A stretch of 64,000 nt of DNA from Hyphomicrobium sp. LHD-15. GTDB taxonomy: Bacteria; Pseudomonadota; Alphaproteobacteria; Rhizobiales; Hyphomicrobiaceae. A model generated the notes under the pieces. It did no database searches, was not told the origin of the DNA, and saw only the letters and a program-made list of their open reading frames with translations. The translations under genes and the position numbers were made by a program. This document shows, piece after piece, positions 46,129-55,078 of the stretch. Position 1 is the stretch's first letter. Every line of letters starts with the position of its first letter. The stretch is taken from contig NZ_JAVIFT010000002.1 in assembly GCF_031157355.1 (NCBI RefSeq), positions 792,501 through 856,500 of the forward strand, in the 5' to 3' direction.

Positions 46129-46908
46129 ATGGATTTCCGCATGCGAACTCTCAGTGTCATCGGTATCGGCTCGGGCGACCCTGAGCACCTGACGGTGCAA
46201 GCCATCAAGGCAATGAACAGGGCGCGGGTTTTCTTCATCGTCGACAAGGGGAGCGAGAAATCGGCTCTCGTCGATGTCCGCACCGATATCTGCAGCCGGT
46301 TTATGGAGCATTCGGACTATCGGTTCGTCACGATCGACGAGGCGACGCGGGATCGCCGCCCGCAGGACTACAAAGCCGAAGTGGGGAAGTGGCATCGCGA
46401 GCGTGCGGACCGCTATGCGGATGCGATCCTCGAAAACCTCGGCGAGGACGAGTGCGGAGCGTTTCTCGTGTGGGGCGATCCCTGCTGGTACGACAGCACC
46501 ATCCGCATCTTACAGCTGATTTTGGAGACGGGCCGGGTCGCGTTCGACTACGAGGTCATTCCGGGCATCGCGAGTTTTCAGGTGCTCGCGGCGAAGCATC
46601 GTGTGCCCCTCAACGAGATCGGCGAGGCCGTCAAGATCACGACCGGGCGCAAGCTTGCTGACGAAGGAGAGGCGCGCAGCGCGGAAAGCCTCGTGGTGAT
46701 GCTCGACGGGCAGTGTGCGTTCAACACGGTGCCTGCCGCAGAGTATGAAATTTTCTGGGGCGCGTATCTTGGCATGCAAACCGAGGTTTTGCGCGCCGGG
46801 CCGCTCGAGGATGTTGCCGACGAGATCGCGCGCGTTCGCGAGGAGCGGCGGGTCGCGAACGGATGGATCATGGATACCTATCTGCTGAGGCGCATCCGCG
46901 ATGCGTAG
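46129..46908 (+). CDS. cobF: Precorrin-6A synthase (deacetylating)
   Basis: 259 residues, SAM-dependent methyltransferase of the tetrapyrrole-methylase fold. In aerobic cobalamin synthesis CobF methylates C1 of precorrin-5 with loss of acetate. Motifs: TLSVIGIGSGDPEHLT at the N-terminus, FFIVDKGSEK, CGAFLVWGDPCWYDST, YEVIPGIASFQVLAAKH. Start at ATG 46129 or ATG 46141; neither has a strong ribosome-binding site. It stands apart from the main cob operon by about 13 kb. Its presence, with cobG and cobN, marks the oxygen-dependent pathway. Confidence 0.95.
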   Translation: MDFRMRTLSVIGIGSGDPEHLTVQAIKAMNRARVFFIVDKGSEKSALVDVRTDICSRFMEHSDYRFVTIDEATRDRRPQDYKAEVGKWHRERADRYADAILENLGEDECGAFLVWGDPCWYDSTIRILQLILETGRVAFDYEVIPGIASFQVLAAKHRVPLNEIGEAVKITTGRKLADEGEARSAESLVVMLDGQCAFNTVPAAEYEIFWGAYLGMQTEVLRAGPLEDVADEIARVREERRVANGWIMDTYLLRRIRDA

Positions 46909-46970
46909 CGGTGAAGACGCGTTTCTGTCGCGACACTTCCGCGCCTGACACGCGCGTTTCAGAATTTCCG

Positions 46971-46999
46971 TTGACACCGTGGCTCAAGTCATCTGCAAT
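46971..46999 (+). promoter_or_regulatory. Sigma70-like promoter of the riboswitch-receptor operon
   Basis: TTGACA at 46971-46976, a 17-bp spacer, and TGCAAT at 46994-46999. A start site near 47006 would place the cobalamin riboswitch at the very beginning of the transcript, which supports the call. Confidence 0.65.
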
Positions 47000-47032
47000 A
47001 GGAACTGTGACGGTGATGTCATGCGCGCAAGC

Positions 47033-47203
47033 GTGTGATGTCTAAGAGGGAACACGGTGAGATGCGAACCGCATCGATCCCGTGGCTGCGCCCGCAACTG
47101 TAGACGGCGAGTTTCTTCCACATATGCCACTGGCGATCCGCGTTGGATCCCGGGAAGGCCGGAAAGAAACGCTCGAGCCGTGAGCCAGGAGACCTGCCGG
47201 CAC
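47033..47203 (+). promoter_or_regulatory. Cobalamin riboswitch upstream of the TonB-dependent receptor
   Basis: All core elements are in order: GGCTGCG then CCCGCAACTGTAGAC (about 47084-47105), GCCACTGG (47126-47133), GGGAAGG (47152-47158) and the B12 box GAGCCAGGAGACCTGCC (about 47182-47198). Class behaviour: adenosylcobalamin binding lowers expression of the downstream gene. About 245 nt separate it from the receptor start, leaving room for an expression platform. Confidence 0.93.
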
Positions 47204-47448
47204 AAGTCGCCCATCCTTCGTGCGGGACGCGCGGTGGAACGGTTACCCGTAGTGGCGACTGATGTGCAACCGATTGGGAGCAACGTCAGGCATGCCTAGG
47301 GTCGATCAGATGTTAAGTCTCTGATGAATTTAGAACTGGCTTGAAATTCTTGCGTGTCGCGCGTGCGCGACATCGCGACGGATTTCGTTTGAGCCAGTGC
47401 ATTGGCACGTTTTGCGCGGCTCCCGTCATCAATCGCGACGGGACCTCT

Positions 47449-49746
47449 ATGTCTGTTCAGAAAAGACGATCACCAGTCAAAACCTCTCGTTCGAGCCTGC
47501 TTGCGCTTGCTGCCGCCGCTTCGGCGTTTGCGGGTGAAGCGAGTGCGCAAACCACCTCCGCTGCGCCAGCGAGTGAGCCGACCGCGCTTCCGCCTTTGGA
47601 GGTGACGACGGCCAACAAACAGAAGAAGAAGGCCAAGGCTTCCGCCAAGAAGGTGACTGCCGGCGCCACGCAGAGTGCCGCAGCTGACGCAAGCGCGGGA
47701 GGTGGAGCCTCGGCCCAGGGCGAGACCAAGCCCGGTCTCAATCTCGATGCGCCGGCCGGCACCGGCAGCCGTCTCGGTCTCTCTCCGCTCGAAACGCCAG
47801 CCAGCGTCGAGGTCATCCCGGGCGACACGGTTCGCGACCGCGGGCAGACAAGCGTCAATCAGGCGGTGACGCAAAATGCGGCGGGGTTTACGTCAACCGC
47901 GGCACCAGGAAACGGGGGTAGCGGATTGGCGGCGCGCGGGTTCGCCGGCCACGGTTCGGTGATGCAGCTTTATGATGGTACGCGGCTTTATGTCGGTTCG
48001 GGGACGGTAACGTTCCCGTTCGATACCTGGTCGGCCGAGCGCATCGAAGTGTTGCGTGGGCCTGCGTCAGTGCTCTACGGCGAAGGCGCTGTCGGAGGCG
48101 TGATCAACGTCGTACCGAAGAAGCCGACCGACTATTTCACGCACGAGGCGGAGGTTGCTGTGGGAACGGACGCGACGCGCCGGTTTGGCGTCGGATCGGG
48201 TGGGCCGATCAACGACAAGCTGTTCTATCGCTTCGATGCGAGCGGCATTCAATCGGATGGCTGGCTCGAGCGAGAAAGCGATTTCAGCTCGCTCGCGCTT
48301 TCAGGGGCGCTCACCTATCGCCCGACCAGCGATCTCAACTTCACGATCTCTCATGATCATGGCGACCAGTCGCCGCTGCGCTATTGGGGTACGCCGCTAA
48401 TCAACGGCACTATTCCGGAAAGGCTGCGCGACAAGAACTTCAACGTACGCGATAGCGACGTGAGTTATGTCGACAACTGGACCCAATTCAAAACCGAGTG
48501 GAGCCCGACCGACTGGCTCGAGATGCGCAACGTGGCCTATCGGCTGACCAGCAACCGGCATTGGCGCAACGTCGAATCCTATGCCTACCAAACGTCAGGT
48601 CCGTTCGCGGGGCGGGTGCTGCGGTCCGATTACATCGAGATCTTTCATGATCAGGAGCAGATTGGAAATCGCTTCGACGCGACTGTCCGTACACCTATTG
48701 GCGGTGGCGTCAAGAACGAATTGGTTGTCGGCTTCGACGTCAACAGCATCGATTTCCTGAACAGAAGCAACTCGCCGTTTGCAGGAACTTCTTCGGTCGA
48801 TCCCTTCAATCCCGATCCAGGTTGGTTCGGCGATAAGAACAATGTTCCCGCTGTCGCGCGCGTGGATTCCGAGACGTTCCAGCATGCGTTTTTTGCCGAG
48901 GACCGTTTGACGCTCTCGAAAGAACTGACTGTCGTCGCCGGTATCCGTCTCGACAAAGTCTCGCTTGAGCGCGCCGATCCAAATGCAACTCCAGCGCCCA
49001 CCTACTTTGAGAAAGACTTTTCGGAAACCTCGTGGCGGGTCGGCGCGGTCTATACACCTGTGCCGGGTCTTGCGTTTTATGGGCAGTATGCAACAGCCGT
49101 CGATCCGATCGGCGGCGCTCTGCTCAGCTTGAGTCTTACGAACTCGCAGTATCAGCTTGCGACAAGCCGGCAGTATGAAGTCGGCGTCAAACAGTCGTTC
49201 TGGGGCGGGCGCGGAGAATGGACGCTTGCCGCATACGACATCGAGAAGAACAATATCCTGTCGCGAGATCCCGACAACCCGACGCTGACCAGGCAGATCG
49301 GGCAGCAATCGTCGCGAGGTGTCGAGGCGTCTCTGGGGCTCCAGCTCACGGATACTCTGCGTTATGACGGCAACGTGGCCGTGCTCGAAGCTCGGTTCGA
49401 CGAGATGATCGCTGCCGGTGGCGTCGACTACACTGGCAACCGGCCGCCCAACGTGCCGGAGCAGGTGGTCAACAGCTGGCTGACGTGGGCTTTCCTTCCA
49501 AAGTGGGAAGCTTACGCAGGCGTGCAGTGGATCGGTTCCGTTTACAACAACGATGCAAATACGCTAAAGCGCCCCGCGTCGACTGTCGTGAATATGGGCC
49601 TGAGCTACGACGTCACCGACAAGAGTGAGATTGCGCTGCGCGTGTTCAACGTGTTCGACGAGAAGTACGCGACTGGCGGCAGTTCCACCGAGTGGCAACT
49701 TGCGCCGCCGCGCTCGGCCGAGCTCAGCTATCGTATCAAGTACTGA
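47449..49746 (+). CDS. TonB-dependent outer-membrane receptor, cobalamin-regulated
   Basis: 765 residues from ATG 47449 with GGGA upstream. Signal peptide MSVQKRRSPVKTSRSS then LLALAAAASAFAGEASA. A long Ala/Lys-rich linker follows (to about residue 90), then a plug domain: SPLETPASVEVIPGD, RGFAGHGSVMQLYDGTRLYV, RIEVLRGPASVLYGEGAVGGVINVV in family order, and a 22-strand-type barrel ending in SAELSYRIKY with the expected terminal aromatic residue. The plug and barrel resemble ferric-siderophore receptors rather than classical BtuB, yet the gene is under a cobalamin riboswitch, so it more likely imports cobalamin, a corrinoid or a cobalt chelate. The PepSY gene starts 1 bp after its stop. Confidence 0.9.
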   Translation: MSVQKRRSPVKTSRSSLLALAAAASAFAGEASAQTTSAAPASEPTALPPLEVTTANKQKKKAKASAKKVTAGATQSAAADASAGGGASAQGETKPGLNLDAPAGTGSRLGLSPLETPASVEVIPGDTVRDRGQTSVNQAVTQNAAGFTSTAAPGNGGSGLAARGFAGHGSVMQLYDGTRLYVGSGTVTFPFDTWSAERIEVLRGPASVLYGEGAVGGVINVVPKKPTDYFTHEAEVAVGTDATRRFGVGSGGPINDKLFYRFDASGIQSDGWLERESDFSSLALSGALTYRPTSDLNFTISHDHGDQSPLRYWGTPLINGTIPERLRDKNFNVRDSDVSYVDNWTQFKTEWSPTDWLEMRNVAYRLTSNRHWRNVESYAYQTSGPFAGRVLRSDYIEIFHDQEQIGNRFDATVRTPIGGGVKNELVVGFDVNSIDFLNRSNSPFAGTSSVDPFNPDPGWFGDKNNVPAVARVDSETFQHAFFAEDRLTLSKELTVVAGIRLDKVSLERADPNATPAPTYFEKDFSETSWRVGAVYTPVPGLAFYGQYATAVDPIGGALLSLSLTNSQYQLATSRQYEVGVKQSFWGGRGEWTLAAYDIEKNNILSRDPDNPTLTRQIGQQSSRGVEASLGLQLTDTLRYDGNVAVLEARFDEMIAAGGVDYTGNRPPNVPEQVVNSWLTWAFLPKWEAYAGVQWIGSVYNNDANTLKRPASTVVNMGLSYDVTDKSEIALRVFNVFDEKYATGGSSTEWQLAPPRSAELSYRIKY

Positions 49747-49747
49747 C

Positions 49748-51262
49748 ATGGGACGTTTTGAAACCAATATCGCCGCGTCGTCCGGAGCCTCGCGGGGTTC
49801 CGGGCGGTCGTGGGCGAAGACCGCGAAGCGGTGGCTCTACTGGGGCCACCGCTGGCTCGGTGTCATCACCTGCGTGCTGTGCGTGATGTGGTTCCTGTCG
49901 GGGCTCGTCATGCTGTACGTGCCGTTCCCGTCCTGGACGGATCAGGAGCGGCTGACGAATCTGCCGGTCATCGATGCCGGGCGCGTCGCTGTTAGGCCAG
50001 ACGACGCGATGGCGACGGCTGGCGTCAAAACGTTGCCAACGATCTTTCGGCTCGAGATGCTCGCCGACGAACCGGTCTATCGCATCGTCGCGGCGGGCGG
50101 TCCTGCGACGATCTCGGCCGTGACAGGACTTCCGGTCTCGCAGGTCGATGCCGAGCAGGCCCGGCGGCATGTGTCAGCGGTGTTCCCGAATGCTGCTCCG
50201 CGGCTTTTGGAAACGCTCGACTATGACCAGTGGACGGTGACGCGCCGGTTCGATCCGCACCGGCCGCTCTACAAGTTTGTGCTCGACGACGGGCTCGGCA
50301 CGACCGTCTACGTCTCCTCGAAAACCGGCGAGATCGTGCAGAACGCGACGGGCAACGAGCGCTTCTGGAACTGGCTCGGCGCGGTGCCGCACTGGATTTA
50401 TTTTTCGCCGATCCGCAAGGACCAGCAGCTGTGGCGCCAATCGGTCATGTGGCTTTCGGGGCCCTTGATCATCGGGGCGATCACGGGGCTGTGGATCGGT
50501 ATTCTGCGGCTTCGCGTGCGGCGGCCCTACAAGGGCGGTCGTGGGACGCCCTATCGCGGCTGGATGAAGTGGCATCACGTCGGCGGTCTGATCGGCGGCG
50601 TATTCCTGACGACTTGGATCGCGAGCGGGTGGCTATCGGTCAATCCCTTCAGTCTCTTCGCGCGCACGCAGTTTTCCGACGTGCAACGCGTCGCGTATGC
50701 GGGTTGGAGCGAAGGCCATGTCTATGGCGTCATGCCGGCTGCTATCGCGGAAGCAGGTCGCCGCGTGCCGACTGAGGTTTCCTTCGTCTGGGTCGGCGGG
50801 CAGGCCCGCATGATCGTCCGCAACGACGCAAGTGTTCTGCTTGCCGATCCGAAATCCGGCGAACCCGCTCCGATTGCCGATGACATGCTCGTTAAGGCTG
50901 CGCGACAGGCGTTTCCGTCCGCGTCCGTGGTCGCGGGAGAGCGCCTGACCGAGGAGGAGATCTACTGGTATTCCCATCACCACAAGCGGCCGCTGCCGGT
51001 CGTCAAGGTGGTGTTCGACGATCCCGATGCATCATGGCTGTTTCTCGATCCGGCGACGGGCGCCATCGCCGGGCTGAGCGATAGCGATGCACGCACCTAT
51101 CGGTGGCTGTTCAACTTCCTACACGATTACGACTTGCCGATTCTGCTCAGGAACCAGCCGGCGCGAGATATCCTGGTGTGGCTGTTGTCGATCGCAGGGC
51201 TTGTGGTGTCGGTGTCTGGCGTGGTGATCGGATGGCGAACTTTGGTCCGCCAATGCGGCTGA
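49748..51262 (+). CDS. PepSY-associated TM protein (possible membrane reductase partner of the receptor)
   Basis: 504 residues, starting 1 bp after the receptor stop. Layout of the PepSY_TM family: basic N-terminus with HRWLG, TM1 (about residues 34-54, VLCVMWFLSGLVMLYVPF), periplasmic PepSY-like part (YVSSKTGEIVQ, WLGAVPHWIYF), TM (WLSGPLIIGAITGLWIGI), MKWHHVGGLIGGVFLTTW, a second periplasmic part with SHHHKRPLP and a PepSY repeat (WLFLDPATGAIAGL), and a last TM (ILVWLLSIAGLVVSVSGVVIGW). Conserved His residues next to TMs fit haem or metal binding. In iron loci such proteins are linked to release of metal from imported chelates; here it is tied to a cobalamin-controlled receptor. Confidence 0.85.
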   Translation: MGRFETNIAASSGASRGSGRSWAKTAKRWLYWGHRWLGVITCVLCVMWFLSGLVMLYVPFPSWTDQERLTNLPVIDAGRVAVRPDDAMATAGVKTLPTIFRLEMLADEPVYRIVAAGGPATISAVTGLPVSQVDAEQARRHVSAVFPNAAPRLLETLDYDQWTVTRRFDPHRPLYKFVLDDGLGTTVYVSSKTGEIVQNATGNERFWNWLGAVPHWIYFSPIRKDQQLWRQSVMWLSGPLIIGAITGLWIGILRLRVRRPYKGGRGTPYRGWMKWHHVGGLIGGVFLTTWIASGWLSVNPFSLFARTQFSDVQRVAYAGWSEGHVYGVMPAAIAEAGRRVPTEVSFVWVGGQARMIVRNDASVLLADPKSGEPAPIADDMLVKAARQAFPSASVVAGERLTEEEIYWYSHHHKRPLPVVKVVFDDPDASWLFLDPATGAIAGLSDSDARTYRWLFNFLHDYDLPILLRNQPARDILVWLLSIAGLVVSVSGVVIGWRTLVRQCG

Positions 51263-51274
51263 AATCACTGACAT

Positions 51275-52735
51275 TCAGCGGTTCGCGAGTTCGAGTAGGC
51301 GGTCGCAGGCGACGTGCAGTTCGATGTGGGTGGCGAACTGGTCGAGCACGTCGTCGATATCCGCGTCGTAGTTGAGCGACGAGGTTTCGGCGCCGATCGA
51401 AGTCAGCAGGGCGGCGCGGAATGCATCGTCGGCAAAGAGGCCGTGCACATAGCAACCGGAGACGTGGCCTAACGCGCTGATCGCGCCTTCGGTGCGGCTA
51501 TCCGCAAAGCGCAGCATCGGCTTCGCGCAGCCGGCGCCCGTCGTGCGGCCGATGTGCATTTCGTAGCCGCGGAATGGCGCGCCGCCTAGCTCGGAGGTTC
51601 CGCTGACCTCGACAAGAACTTTGTCGCCGTCGAGCACGGTTTCGATGTCGAGGAGGCCGAGGCCATCGACCGATCCGGGCTCGCCTTCGATGCCGTTGGG
51701 GTCCGATACGCGTTTGCCGAGCATCTGGTAGCCGCCGCAGATGCCGAGCACGCGGCCGCCGCGGCGAACGTGAGCGGCGAGATCGATATCCCAGCCGGTG
51801 TCTCTCAGCGTTGCGAGGTCGGCCATCGTCGCTTTCGATCCGGGCAGGATCACGAGTGTCGCGTTGCCGGGAATGGGAGAACCTGGATGGAGGAACTTGA
51901 GGTCGACACCGGGCTCGAGGCGTAACGGATCGAAATCGTCGAAATTCGATATGCGCGGATAGGCGAGAACGACAATTTGGATGGGGCCGTTTCGGGGTGC
52001 GATTTGCGGCGCGGCCAACGCGAGCGCGTCTTCGGCGGGCAGCCGGTTGGCGTTCGAGAAATACGGCACGAGGCCGAACGAGGACCATCCCGTCAGGCGC
52101 TCGATTTCGGACATGCCCGCTGCGAAAAGCGTGGGGTCACCGCGGAATTTGTTGACGATGAAGCCGGCGATCCTCGCGGCATCGTCGGGCGCGATGACGG
52201 CCTTGGTGCCGACCAGGCTTGCGATGACGCCGCCGCGGTCGATGTCGCCGACCAGGATCACCGGCACGTTTGCCGCTTGCGCGAACCCCATGTTGGCAAT
52301 GTCGCCGGCGCGTAGATTGATCTCGGATGCCGATCCGGCGCCCTCGACGACGACGATGTCGGCTTCTTCTCCGAGCTTACGAAAGCTTTCGAGCACGGAA
52401 GCCATGAGACGGGGCTTCATGGACTGGAAATCGCGGGCTTTGGAGGTTCCCACGACGCGCCCTTGAACGACAACCTGGGCGCCAATGTTGCTTTGCGGTT
52501 TCAAGAGCACCGGGTTCATGTGAACCGTCGGTGCGACCCGAGCTGCGCGCGCCTGCAGGGCTTGCGCACGCCCGATCTCGCCGCCGTCAGCGGTCACGGC
52601 GGCGTTGTTCGACATGTTCTGCGGCTTGAACGGCCGTACCTTGAGGCCGCGATTGGAAAACGCGCGACACAGTCCTGCGACCAGCAGCGATTTTCCGACA
52701 TCCGAGCCGGTGCCTTGAAGCATGATCGCTTTCAT
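51275..52735 (-). CDS. cobQ: Cobyric acid synthase (glutamine-hydrolysing)
   Basis: 486 residues, full length. Amidates the b, d, e and g carboxylates of adenosylcobyrinate a,c-diamide with glutamine and ATP. N-terminal synthetase part: [18 protein letters not shown] (P-loop), [34 protein letters not shown]-terminal class-I glutaminase: [11 protein letters not shown] with the nucleophile region at Cys333 and YVHGLF with His431. Five bp after cobO on the same strand. Confidence 0.97.
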   Translation of the reverse strand: MKAIMLQGTGSDVGKSLLVAGLCRAFSNRGLKVRPFKPQNMSNNAAVTADGGEIGRAQALQARAARVAPTVHMNPVLLKPQSNIGAQVVVQGRVVGTSKARDFQSMKPRLMASVLESFRKLGEEADIVVVEGAGSASEINLRAGDIANMGFAQAANVPVILVGDIDRGGVIASLVGTKAVIAPDDAARIAGFIVNKFRGDPTLFAAGMSEIERLTGWSSFGLVPYFSNANRLPAEDALALAAPQIAPRNGPIQIVVLAYPRISNFDDFDPLRLEPGVDLKFLHPGSPIPGNATLVILPGSKATMADLATLRDTGWDIDLAAHVRRGGRVLGICGGYQMLGKRVSDPNGIEGEPGSVDGLGLLDIETVLDGDKVLVEVSGTSELGGAPFRGYEMHIGRTTGAGCAKPMLRFADSRTEGAISALGHVSGCYVHGLFADDAFRAALLTSIGAETSSLNYDADIDDVLDQFATHIELHVACDRLLELANR

Positions 52736-52740
52736 GCGCG

Positions 52741-53355
52741 TCAGAACTCGATGCCCTCCTGGGCCTTTACGCCAGCGGCGAAGTGGTGCTTCACCAAACT
52801 CATCTCGGTCACGAGATCGGCGGCTTCGATCAATTCGGGTTTGGCGTTGCGGCCGGTCACGACGACGTGGAGGTCGCCGCGGCGTTTCTTGAGGGCGGCC
52901 ACTACCTCCGACAGATCGAGGTGGTCGTAGCGGAGCGAGATGTTAAGCTCGTCGAGGATCACGAGCCGAATGGCGGGGTCGTTCATCAGGTTTTGAGCAA
53001 TCTGCCAAGCTTCACGGGCGGCCGCGACGTCACGCTCTCTGTCTTGCGTTTCCCAGGTGAAGCCTTCTCCGAGCGTGTGCCAAACCACCTGGTCGCCGAA
53101 GGCTTCGACGGCCTTGCGCTCGCCGGTTTCCCAGGCTCCCTTGCCGAATTGCACGACGCCCACTTTGAGCCCACGGCCGAGTGCGCGCAGAAGAAGACCC
53201 CATGCCGCCGTGGATTTTCCCTTGCCCTTGCCGGTGTGAACGATGAGCAGGCCCTTCTCGATGGTCTTCGAAGCGACCTCGGCATCCTGCACCGCCTTGC
53301 GGTTCGCCATTTTTTCCCTGTGGCGAGCTGTGTCGTCGGTTGCGGTGGCTGTCAT
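52741..53355 (-). CDS. cobO: Cob(I)yrinic acid a,c-diamide adenosyltransferase
   Basis: 204 residues from ATG 53355, preceded by GAGGAG at good spacing; the longer frame to 53457 is rejected because it runs into upstream regulatory DNA and lacks this signal. CobA/CobO-type ATP:corrinoid adenosyltransferase: P-loop [61 protein letters not shown]. Transfers the 5'-deoxyadenosyl group from ATP to Co(I) of the corrin. Divergent from the cbtB riboswitch operon. Confidence 0.96.
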   Translation of the reverse strand: MTATATDDTARHREKMANRKAVQDAEVASKTIEKGLLIVHTGKGKGKSTAAWGLLLRALGRGLKVGVVQFGKGAWETGERKAVEAFGDQVVWHTLGEGFTWETQDRERDVAAAREAWQIAQNLMNDPAIRLVILDELNISLRYDHLDLSEVVAALKKRRGDLHVVVTGRNAKPELIEAADLVTEMSLVKHHFAAGVKAQEGIEF

Positions 53356-53456
53356 TGGGCGCTCCTCGTGTTTGTTGTCGCCTCTTATGCAACAGGGCGC
53401 GGTGCGGCGTGAAGGGTGGTGTGACGCCTCGTCAGGCTTAGGCTTCCGAAATGCCA

Positions 53457-53486
53457 TTGACGCCAGCGTGCGGATACCCCTTTACT
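53457..53486 (+). promoter_or_regulatory. Sigma70-like promoter of the cbt-cob operon
   Basis: TTGACG at 53457-53462, an 18-bp spacer, TTTACT at 53481-53486. The predicted start lies at the 5' edge of the second cobalamin riboswitch. Confidence 0.55.
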
Positions 53487-53487
53487 G

Positions 53488-53658
53488 TCCGGGTGACGGT
53501 TCCCCTTAGGGGATTGAACGGGAATGCGGTTACTCCGTAACGGAGGCCTCCGCAGCTGCCCCCGCAACTGTAGTCGGCGAGCGAACGGCATAAGTAACCA
53601 CTGGGAAACCGGGAAGGTTGCCGGACGCGCAAGAGCCGTAAGCCAGGAGACCGGCCGT
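53488..53658 (+). promoter_or_regulatory. Cobalamin riboswitch upstream of cbtB
   Basis: Core elements in order: AGCTGCC then CCCGCAACTGTAGTC (about 53554-53575), CCACTGGGAAA (53598-53608), GGGAAGG (53611-53617) and the B12 box AGCCAGGAGACC (53641-53652). It lies 50 nt before cbtB and probably controls the long cbtB-to-cobJ run by cobalamin feedback. Confidence 0.95.
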
Positions 53659-53709
53659 CGCAATCCAGATGCTCAACGGCCCCGGTGGGGTGGCCAAGGA
53701 GAGGTTTCC

Positions 53710-53895
53710 ATGAATTCGCAAGCGAATACCGCCGTTCTCGCACCCGTCGCCGACAAGGCCGAACGCCTCCGCGTTGCCCTGATGGCGTTTGCAATCGGTG
53801 CAGGTCTTGTTTTGACTGCGGGGTTTGCCCACTCCGACACCATTCACAACGCCGGCCACGACACGCGTCACGCTCTCAGCTTTCCCTGCCACTGA
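53710..53895 (+). CDS. cbtB: Cobalt transporter subunit CbtB
   Basis: 61 residues, a small one-TM protein. TM at about residues 21-40 (RVALMAFAIGAGLVLTAGFA) and the family's His-rich C-terminus, HNAGHDTRHALSFPCH, which probably binds Co2+. Known as the partner of CbtA, typically under B12 riboswitch control, as here. 12 bp before cbtA. Confidence 0.93.
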   Translation: MNSQANTAVLAPVADKAERLRVALMAFAIGAGLVLTAGFAHSDTIHNAGHDTRHALSFPCH

Positions 53896-53907
53896 GCGAG
53901 TTCACCC

Positions 53908-54666
53908 GTGATAACCCGCGTTCTGTCGGTCGGCCTTCTGGCCGGCTTTGCTGCTGGGCTGCTCGTAGCCCTGGTTCAGCATTTCACAACGACGCCGTTG
54001 ATCCTTGCGGCGGAGAAATTCGAAACAGCGTCAAACCCCGCTGCGATGTCACGTGACCGGCTGGCGTCCGAAAGCGGCGTTGCGCGTCTCGTTCTCGTGC
54101 ATTCCACCCATGACGATGCAGCGGCCGGCGGGCATGAGCACGACGGTTGGCAGCCTGCCGACGGCTTCGAACGCACGTTCTTTACAACCACCGCGACTGT
54201 CGCGACGGCCATCGGGTTTGCCTTGCTGATGCTGGGCGGGTTGTTGTTTGCGGATGGCCGTATCGACACGCCCAAAGCTTTGAGCTGGGCGGCGGCGGGC
54301 TTTGTCGTGACCGGGCTCGCACCCGCGCTCGGCCTTGCGCCGGAATTGCCGGGCATGCAGGCGGCCGGGCTCGTGGAGCGGCAGATCTGGTGGCTTGGGA
54401 CGGCGGCTGCGACGGCGCTGGCGCTTTGGCTTTTCTTCCAGACGAGCGCCGCGTGGCTGAAGGTTGTGGCTGTCGTTTTGCTGGTTGCACCTCACGTTAT
54501 CGGCGCGCCGCATCCTCATCACTTCGAGACGAGCCGCGTGCCGGCTGAGCTGGCCGCTCGTTTCGCCTCTGCCTCTCTCGTCACGCACGCGATCCTGTGG
54601 GCGCTTACGGGATTGGCTGTGGGATGGCTTTGGCAGCGCGGAGAAAATTCGCGCCGGGCGGGTTAG
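53908..54666 (+). CDS. cbtA: Cobalt transporter subunit CbtA
   Basis: 252 residues with about five membrane helices (for example VLSVGLLAGFAAGLLVALV; IGFALLMLGGLLFA; LVTHAILWALTGLAVGWLW) and His-rich loops (GGHEHDGW, IGAPHPHHFE), all usual for CbtA. GTG start at 53908. With CbtB it is predicted to move cobalt across the inner membrane for corrin synthesis. Confidence 0.93.
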   Translation: MITRVLSVGLLAGFAAGLLVALVQHFTTTPLILAAEKFETASNPAAMSRDRLASESGVARLVLVHSTHDDAAAGGHEHDGWQPADGFERTFFTTTATVATAIGFALLMLGGLLFADGRIDTPKALSWAAAGFVVTGLAPALGLAPELPGMQAAGLVERQIWWLGTAAATALALWLFFQTSAAWLKVVAVVLLVAPHVIGAPHPHHFETSRVPAELAARFASASLVTHAILWALTGLAVGWLWQRGENSRRAG

Positions 54667-54685
54667 GCCGGTGCAGGAGCGCGCG

Positions 54686-55078
54686 ATGGATCAGTCCGCG
54701 ATGACGATTTTTGTCTGCGTCTCCTGCCGCGGGCAGGGTGAAGGCGAGGGCGGCTCGGGCCTCGCGCTTGTCAATGCGCTGCGGGACAAGTTTGCTGCCG
54801 CCTCGGCCGAGGGCGTCGCTGTAAAGCCGGTCGAGTGTCTGGCCGTCTGCAAGCGTCCGGCTACGGTTGCGATGGTGGGTGCCGGGAAGTGGACCTATCT
54901 CGTCGGCGATCTCACGGCCGCGGATCACCTCGACGAGATCGTCGAGGCGGCGCTGTCGTATCAGCGCTCCGAAAATGGAATTGTGCCCTGGAAGGAGCGA
55001 CCGGCTTCGTTCCGCAAGGGCGTCGTCGCGCGGATTCCTCCGCTTGGCTTCGAAATTCAGGAACAGCAAACGACATGA
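54686..55078 (+). CDS. DUF1636 thioredoxin-like [2Fe-2S]-type protein
   Basis: 130 residues from ATG 54686 with AGGAG 6-7 nt upstream. Four cysteines in a ferredoxin-like spacing: FVCVSCRG (Cys11, Cys14) and ECLAVCKR (Cys51, Cys55), followed by the thioredoxin-fold strand WTYLVGDL. This DUF1636 family is found beside cobalamin and cobalt genes. It may be an electron carrier or metal-binding protein for cobalt reduction or handling; the exact role is unknown. Its stop overlaps the cobW start as ATGA. Confidence 0.85.
   Translation: MDQSAMTIFVCVSCRGQGEGEGGSGLALVNALRDKFAAASAEGVAVKPVECLAVCKRPATVAMVGAGKWTYLVGDLTAADHLDEIVEAALSYQRSENGIVPWKERPASFRKGVVARIPPLGFEIQEQQTT

Noticed and set aside
45992-46192. 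Short plus-strand open frame with a CPAC element before cobF
   Set aside because: It overlaps the cobF start in another frame, has no convincing ribosome-binding site and no recognised family; a small real gene cannot be excluded but is not supported.
53356-53457. Upstream extension of cobO to 53457
   Set aside because: The extension has no ribosome-binding site and reads into the promoter of the divergent riboswitch operon; ATG 53355 has GAGGAG at proper spacing.
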